Source: Massilia varians (GTDB taxonomy: Bacteria > Pseudomonadota > Gammaproteobacteria > Burkholderiales > Burkholderiaceae_D). Taken from it: a stretch of 64,000 bases of DNA. This document shows, one piece after another, positions 56,007 to 64,000 of this stretch. The stretch lies in NCBI RefSeq assembly GCF_027923905.1, contig NZ_AP026966.1, positions 3,783,001-3,847,000 on the forward strand. The letters run 5' to 3'. A program made the position numbers and the translations under genes. The notes beneath the pieces were generated by a model that had not been told where the DNA came from, made no database searches, and was given only the letters and a program-made list of their open reading frames with translations. Positions within the stretch are counted from its first letter, which is position 1. Every line of letters starts with the position of its first letter.

Positions 56007-57263
56007 TCAGCGCTTGCCGCCGCCCTTGCCGCCACCAGTGCGCGCACCAGTCGGCCTCGGGCCGGCAGTGCGCGCGCCATCCGCCCGCGGCGCTCCCAAG
56101 CGTGCACCCGTGACGCCTGGCGCGGCGGCCGGGCGCTTGCCTGGCGCCCGCCCCTCGCCGGGCCCGCCCGCCTGCGGCTTGCCCTGGACGTTGGCGTCCG
56201 GGCGCCAGGCGCGGCGCGCGCCGGCTTTCGGTGCGGCCGGCGCCGGTGCTTCCCCTTCGCGCACCATCTTCTCGCCCGGCAGGCGCAGGCTGCCCTTGCC
56301 GGACAGCGGGCTGGCGCGGCGCGCATTGCCGACAGGCAGGCGTGGCCCTTCGCCGGCCAGGCGGCCAGACGCCGCACCGGTCAGCTGGGTGCCGGTTTCG
56401 ATGGTGAAGCGTGCGCCGGCATCCTTGCCCAGCGCCTGCACCAGCCAGGGCATGGTCTCGCGCAGCATCGGCTCCAGGGTGTAGGGCGGGTTCAGGATGA
56501 ACATGCCGCTGCTGTGCAGTCCGATGCCGTCCGGGCCCGGGGTCGACACGGTGAGGGTCACGTTGAGCCATTCCTTGGCCGGCAAACGCTTGAGCCGGTC
56601 GGGGAACTGGCGCGACTCCATGCGCTGCAGGACCGGATACCAGACCGCGTACATGCCGCTCGGGAAGCGGCCCAGGGCTTCTTCCAGCGCGTCGCGCACC
56701 TTCTTGTAGTCGTCCTTGACTTCATAGGGCGGGTCGACCAGCACCAGCGCCCGGCGCGAAGGCGGCGGCAGCAGTTTCTTCAGGCTCTGGAAGCCGTCGC
56801 CGTGCTCGATGAGGACGCGCTTGCCGCGCGCGCGCTCGCCCTGCTCGGCCTTGTGCGCCTCGGCCTTGCGGAAGTTCTCGTTCAGGATCTTGACGTCGGC
56901 CGGGTGCAGCTCGAACAGGCGCAGGCGGTCGTCGAGGCGCGACATCTGGTCGGCCACGTAGGGCGAACCCGGGTAGTAGCGCATCTTGCCGCTCGGGTTC
57001 ATGCCCTTGACCAGGTCGAGATAGGGCTTGAGCGCCTCGGGGACATCGGTCGCGTTCCACAAGGGGCCGATGCCGGTGTCGTACTCGCCGGTCTTGGTGG
57101 CCTGGAAGCTGTCGAGCGCATACACGCCGGCGCCGGAGTGGGTATCGATATAGGTGTAGGCGACGTCCTTCTGGTTCATGTACAGGTGCAGCTGCACCTG
57201 TACGAAGTGTTTGAGGACATCGGCGTGATTACCCGCGTGGAAGGCGTGGCGGTAGCTCAACAT
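56007..57263 (-). CDS. rlmJ: 23S rRNA (adenine2030-N6)-methyltransferase RlmJ, with long basic tail
   Basis: Residues 1 to about 280 match RlmJ: MLSYRHAFHAGNHADVLKH, DTHSGAGVY (SAM site), RYYPGSPY and catalytic VDPPYEVK (about 168). The E. coli protein ends at 280 residues; here about 135 extra residues follow, low in complexity and rich in Gly, Ala, Arg and Pro (ending GGGKGGGKR). The tail is probably disordered and RNA-binding (inference). The start ATG lies at the family-standard position. Confidence 0.93.
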   Translation of the reverse strand: MLSYRHAFHAGNHADVLKHFVQVQLHLYMNQKDVAYTYIDTHSGAGVYALDSFQATKTGEYDTGIGPLWNATDVPEALKPYLDLVKGMNPSGKMRYYPGSPYVADQMSRLDDRLRLFELHPADVKILNENFRKAEAHKAEQGERARGKRVLIEHGDGFQSLKKLLPPPSRRALVLVDPPYEVKDDYKKVRDALEEALGRFPSGMYAVWYPVLQRMESRQFPDRLKRLPAKEWLNVTLTVSTPGPDGIGLHSSGMFILNPPYTLEPMLRETMPWLVQALGKDAGARFTIETGTQLTGAASGRLAGEGPRLPVGNARRASPLSGKGSLRLPGEKMVREGEAPAPAAPKAGARRAWRPDANVQGKPQAGGPGEGRAPGKRPAAAPGVTGARLGAPRADGARTAGPRPTGARTGGGKGGGKR

Positions 57264-57343
57264 AAGCTGGAATTCCTGAGAAGTGTTTTACAACGGTGCA
57301 ATGGCCGCCATTATCCACTACAACGCTCTTTCTTGGGCCCACG

Positions 57344-57376
57344 AAAAAAAACCGCAGGCCCTTGCGGGCGCTGCGG
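57344..57376 (-). terminator. Terminator after aceA
   Basis: CCGCAG/CTGCGG outer stem with a GC-rich inner stem. On the minus strand it is followed by eight Ts (57351-57344). Confidence 0.9.
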
Positions 57377-57409
57377 CAAAGTCTTAGAGGTAAGTGGTGC
57401 AGGAAGCGT

Positions 57410-58708
<1,299 letters not shown>

Positions 58709-59039
58709 GCTGTTTCTCCTGATTGAGGACTAAGTTGCGAAGGAATCCGTTGGGTAAATCATAGATCAGTTTGTGCGTAGCACAACAACTCTTATATAAG
58801 ACATCAAAAGATTTTTTTATCTATATATTTCAGCCACTTACATATTTATTTTCATGATACGAAATAAAATTTCTCAGAATGGGAATGGACGACCTGAGCC
58901 GGTTTGCTGCGTATTTCGTCAGGCGCAATGTGTATTTCACGATGTGAAATACGGGTGAACATCCTACCGTGTTGCATCGATGCATTTAATGATTAATTCG
59001 AGCAAGTATTTATTGACTAGATGAATTAGTAATGACGTC
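58709..59039. other. AT-rich divergent regulatory gap between aceA and PEP-CTERM gene
   Basis: 331 bp with no gene. It is clearly more AT-rich than its surroundings and carries three inverted repeats: TTGTGC-GTA-GCACAA (58771-58785), GAAAT-AAA-ATTTC (58861-58873) and GTATTTCAC-GAT-GTGAAATAC (58932-58952). The first is about 65 bp upstream of the aceA start. The second has IclR-like half-sites but different spacing. Confidence 0.65.
58932..58952. promoter_or_regulatory. Perfect 9-3-9 palindrome
   Basis: GTATTTCAC-GAT-GTGAAATAC, about 90 bp upstream of the PEP-CTERM gene and about 225 bp upstream of aceA. A dimeric regulator site is likely; the regulator is not identified. Confidence 0.65.
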
Positions 59040-59840
59040 ATGCAATTCATCAGATTCGTCAAAAAATTTAACAAACTATCGAAAGTGATTGTGCGTCCCC
59101 TCATCCGCTCCGTTCTCAGCAGCCTCCTCGTGATTGCCGCCAGCAATGCATCCGCCGGCGTGATCAAGCAAGATGGCGTCGTGTTCACGACCAGCTATAC
59201 CGGTAATGTGCTGACACTGCAGATCGACGCGGCCGGACGCAGCGGCGGCTGGGCCGGCGCCACCGCCATCGATGCCCTGGGGATCAAGACGGTCGGCAGT
59301 TTCGGCAGCGTGAAGATGAGCAGCCCGACCGGCGCCGAATGGAACCTGTCGAGCGCGGAGTTGAATGCCTCCGGCTGCGCCGGCAAGGGCAAGGGGAAAG
59401 CGGAAGGCAGCCGCCTGTGCTACAGCGGCGGCGCGATCGGTCTCGCCGACAACATGTTGTTCACCTTTACTTTCGAGGGCACACCCAACCTGGCCGCGCC
59501 GCACCTGAAGGTCCATTTCGTCAACGCCAGCGGCACCAAGGTCGGCAGCCTGCTGTCGATGGATTTCCCATGGCAGGCCGAGACCATGCCGGTCGCGGCG
59601 CCCGCACCCGCTCCGGCGCCGGCTCCCGTGCCGACGCCACCGCCCGCGATCGATCCGGTACTGATGCCGCCGCCGCCCATCGCCATGCAGGAAGGCGGCG
59701 CCGCCGACACTGGCAACACGCCGGTCGTCATGCCGACCGACGAGCAGTCGGGCGAGGTGCCCGAGCCGCAATCGCTCGCCATCATCGGCGCCGGTCTGGC
59801 CGTGATGGGCCTGGTGCGCCGTCGCCGCCGCAAGGCCTGA
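59040..59840 (+). CDS. PEP-CTERM sorting-domain protein (paralog 1)
   Basis: A 266-residue exported protein with a signal segment (about 20-40, ending ASA), a beta-rich domain (about 42-165) and a Pro/Ala-rich linker (about 180-225, PAPAPAPAP repeats). The C-terminus is a standard PEP-CTERM tail: VPEPQSL, TM helix, RRRRRKA, for exosortase processing. Two Cys (SGCAGKG and RLCYSGG) are shared with the next gene's product and may form a disulfide. Start choice is uncertain because no ribosome site is clear before the ATG. Confidence 0.85.
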   Translation: MQFIRFVKKFNKLSKVIVRPLIRSVLSSLLVIAASNASAGVIKQDGVVFTTSYTGNVLTLQIDAAGRSGGWAGATAIDALGIKTVGSFGSVKMSSPTGAEWNLSSAELNASGCAGKGKGKAEGSRLCYSGGAIGLADNMLFTFTFEGTPNLAAPHLKVHFVNASGTKVGSLLSMDFPWQAETMPVAAPAPAPAPAPVPTPPPAIDPVLMPPPPIAMQEGGAADTGNTPVVMPTDEQSGEVPEPQSLAIIGAGLAVMGLVRRRRRKA

Positions 59841-59863
59841 TCCCCTCCCCCAGCTTCCTCCAG

Positions 59864-59882
59864 GGACCGCTTCCCGCGGTCC
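59864..59882 (+). terminator. Hairpin after PEP-CTERM gene 1
   Basis: GGACCGC-TTCCC-GCGGTCC, 24 bp after the stop, with no T-run. A second stem GGACCCGCGT...ACGCGGGTCC (59946-59975) lies in the leader of the next gene. Confidence 0.5.
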
Positions 59883-60619
59883 GCTGCGCTAACTCAGCCA
59901 TTGGTTAGTCGCCTAATAGAAAGGTCAATACGAGCGGCATAGTCTGGACCCGCGTGCTCATCCGTACGCGGGTCCGGGCCGTTCGCTTGACGCGAAGGTC
60001 CGGTCATTCAATATCATCGAGGAGATTGAATTGAAGACCTTCATTACCAAGGCCGCGGCCATCCTGGCCCTCGGCGCCGGCGTTGCCGCCTCCAGCCAGG
60101 CCGCTTCCCTCACCTACCAGGGCGTGACCTTCACGTCGACCTGGAGCGGCAAGCTGCTGACCCTGGAAATCGACGCCGCCAACCGCACCGGCGACTGGCT
60201 CGAGGCCAGCTCGATCGGCGCCCTCCAGCTCAAGAACCTGGGCAGCTTCTCCGACGTGAGCCTGGTGTCGGCGCCCGGCATGGCGGCCAACTGGACCCTG
60301 TCGTCGAACGAGCTGAACGCGAACGGCTGCGCCGGCGGCTCCCATGCGGGACGCAGCCTGTGCCTGTCCGGCGAGCGCGTGGCGCTGGCCGACAACATGG
60401 TGTTCCAGTTCAGCTTCAACGGCGGCGCGCCCGACCTGGAAGCGCCGCACCTGAAGGTGAATTTCTTCGGCGAGGGCGAGCGCAAGGTGGGCAGCCTGCT
60501 GTCGCAGGCCATCGCGCCGGTACCGGAGGCGCAGACCTACGCGATGATGCTGGGCGGGCTGGGCCTGGTGGGCTGGATGGCGCGCAGGAAGCGCAAGGGG
60601 GCTTGCCCCCCCGGTTCAA

Positions 60620-60657
60620 GCGATAAAAAACGGCGCGTGCCTTGCGGGACGCGCCGT
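60620..60657 (-). terminator. Terminator after clpB
   Basis: AACGGCGCGT/ACGCGCCGTT stem (60629-60658) followed on the minus strand by a T-run (AAAAAA on the plus strand at about 60625-60630). Confidence 0.85.
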
Positions 60658-60683
60658 TGTTGCCGGGGGCGGCAGGCCAAGCC

Positions 60684-63290
<2,607 letters not shown>

Positions 63291-63327
63291 GATATTGCTC
63301 CCTAGTGGTGTTCTTAACTGAGGAGCA

Positions 63328-63355
63328 AGATAGGGGCCACTGTCCGCTTTTCAAG
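63328..63355 (-). promoter_or_regulatory. Sigma-32 heat-shock promoter of clpB
   Basis: -35 CTTGAA (63355-63350), 13-bp spacer and -10 CCCCTATCT (63336-63328), a near-consensus RpoH promoter (CTTGAA-N13-CCCCATNT), about 38 bp before the clpB ATG. Confidence 0.88.
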
Positions 63356-63389
63356 ATGTGCAATGGACGCGCCATGCAAGAGAACGGCG

Positions 63390-63764
63390 CTAGCCGCGCA
63401 GGGCGCGCCATGTGGCGAAGCCGGCCACGCAGAACAGGATCGAGCCGAGCAGGTGCAGCAGCGTGTGAAGCAGTGCCCAGCCGTACTCGCCGCGCTGCAG
63501 CAGCAGCACCGATTCACCCGAGAAACTGGAGAAGGTGGTCAGGCCGCCGAGGAAACCGGTGATGGCGAACAGGCGCCATTCCGGCGCCAGGGCGGGGTAG
63601 GCCGTGAAACAGCCCAGCGCCAGCCCGACCAGGTAGCCGCCTACGAGGTTGGCGGCCAGGGTACCGATCTGGACGTAGGCATGCAGGCTGCCCAGCCAGA
63701 GGCCCAGTCCCCAGCGCAGCCAGGCGCCGACCGCCGCACCAAGACCGACCGCCAGCCAGCTCAA
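63390..63764 (-). CDS. crcB: Fluoride efflux channel CrcB
   Basis: A 124-residue four-helix membrane protein of the Fluc family. Conserved GAAVGAWLRWGLG near the start, GTLAANLVGGYLVG (about 33-46) with the fluoride-pore Asn, and TGFLGGLTTFSSFSGES (about 69-85) with the Phe box. The start is TTG, overlapping the moaE stop as TTGA. No fluoride riboswitch is seen because it is co-transcribed with moaE. Confidence 0.95.
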   Translation of the reverse strand: MSWLAVGLGAAVGAWLRWGLGLWLGSLHAYVQIGTLAANLVGGYLVGLALGCFTAYPALAPEWRLFAITGFLGGLTTFSSFSGESVLLLQRGEYGWALLHTLLHLLGSILFCVAGFATWRALRG

Positions 63765-64000
63765 GCTTCAGCCCACTTGCGCTTGGCGGAATCGTCGCTG
63801 GCGCGGGCGTCGACCCAGCGCGCGCCTTCCGGCGTCTGCTCCTTCTTCCAGAACGGCGCGTCGGTCTTCAGGTAGTCCATGATGAACTCGCAGGCGGCGA
63901 AGGCCTCGCCCCGGTGCGCCGCGCCGCACGCCACCAGCACGATCTGGTCGAGCGGTTTCAAGGGACCCACGCGGTGGATGACCAGCACGCCCAGCAGCGG
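63761..64000 (-). CDS. moaE: Molybdopterin synthase catalytic subunit MoaE (partial, runs off right edge)
   Basis: The visible C-terminal 79 residues include VLVIHRVGPLKPLDQIVLVACGAAHRGEAF and DYLKTDAPFWKKE, the MoaE signatures, with the catalytic Lys in the latter. It converts precursor Z to molybdopterin with MoaD. The gene continues past the window. Its stop overlaps the crcB start. Confidence 0.95.
   Translation of the reverse strand, partial: PLLGVLVIHRVGPLKPLDQIVLVACGAAHRGEAFAACEFIMDYLKTDAPFWKKEQTPEGARWVDARASDDSAKRKWAEA

Noticed and set aside
59600-59665. Pro/Ala repeat in PEP-CTERM protein 1 considered as a DNA tandem repeat
   Set aside because: It is a short linker of degenerate PA codons and not a precise DNA repeat.
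63765-63800. Fluoride riboswitch searched for upstream of crcB
   Set aside because: The upstream DNA is moaE coding sequence, and no pseudoknot-like element was seen.

Overview
The window is GC-rich, gene-dense DNA from a Gram-negative bacterium. It is most likely an Oxalobacteraceae member close to Massilia or Janthinobacterium (Betaproteobacteria, Burkholderiales). I infer this from the gene order rpmF-plsX-fabH-fabD-fabG-acpP-fabF / rpoE-rseA-mucD / lepA-lepB-rnc-era-recO-pdxJ-acpS-uvrC-pgsA-tRNA, the PEP-CTERM proteins, the many TonB-dependent receptors and cyclic-di-GMP enzymes, and an indolepyruvate ferredoxin oxidoreductase beside an Lrp regulator. No species assignment is possible from sequence reading alone.

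Left part (1-32.3 kb) is mostly accessory. It holds an exported alpha/beta hydrolase; indolepyruvate:ferredoxin oxidoreductase with a divergent Lrp/AsnC regulator; a pectin-type locus (TonB receptor, family 10 pectate lyase, a decayed DUF1593 gene and a divergent Tat-exported Gfo/Idh/MocA oxidoreductase) with a perfect FadR-type operator inside the receptor promoter; a second TonB receptor; an AI-2E family permease; an exported nuclease/phosphatase-like lipoprotein; two cyclic-di-GMP enzymes, one frameshifted and preceded by an FNR-type box; and a sulfide/persulfide response locus (DUF442 protein, BigR-like ArsR repressor, split YeeE/YedE transporter, persulfide dioxygenase-like enzyme). After a solitary tRNA-Cys comes a 1680-residue kinase-ATPase-GAF-GGDEF protein, then a LysR/hydrolase pair, and then a second tRNA-Cys and four nearly identical tRNA-Gly(GCC) genes.

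Right part (32.3-64 kb) is core genome, mostly on the minus strand. From right to left it runs clpB (with a clear sigma-32 promoter), aceA, rlmJ, an EAL-like/HDOD protein, the lipid block (YceD-rpmF-plsX-fabHDG-acpP-fabF), the envelope-stress block (YgfX-like, rpoE, a short rseA, mucD, glutaredoxin), and the lepA-to-pgsA block for translation, secretion, RNA processing and DNA repair. Plus-strand exceptions are a Maf nucleotidase, a tetrapyrrole-methylase-type methyltransferase, and two tandem paralogous PEP-CTERM proteins. crcB and the start of a partial moaE close the window.

The most notable points are: an RseA that ends without a membrane segment and has no rseB beside it; a family of about 100-bp paired-arm repeats (four copies) that supply the stop codons of two neighbouring genes; tandem PEP-CTERM paralogs, one of which has lost its expected stop; the two tRNA-Cys genes that flank an accessory segment; and several well-formed operators (FadR-type, FNR-type, sigma-E, sigma-32, and unassigned palindromes). 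I see no CRISPR array, prophage, transposase or toxin-antitoxin system.
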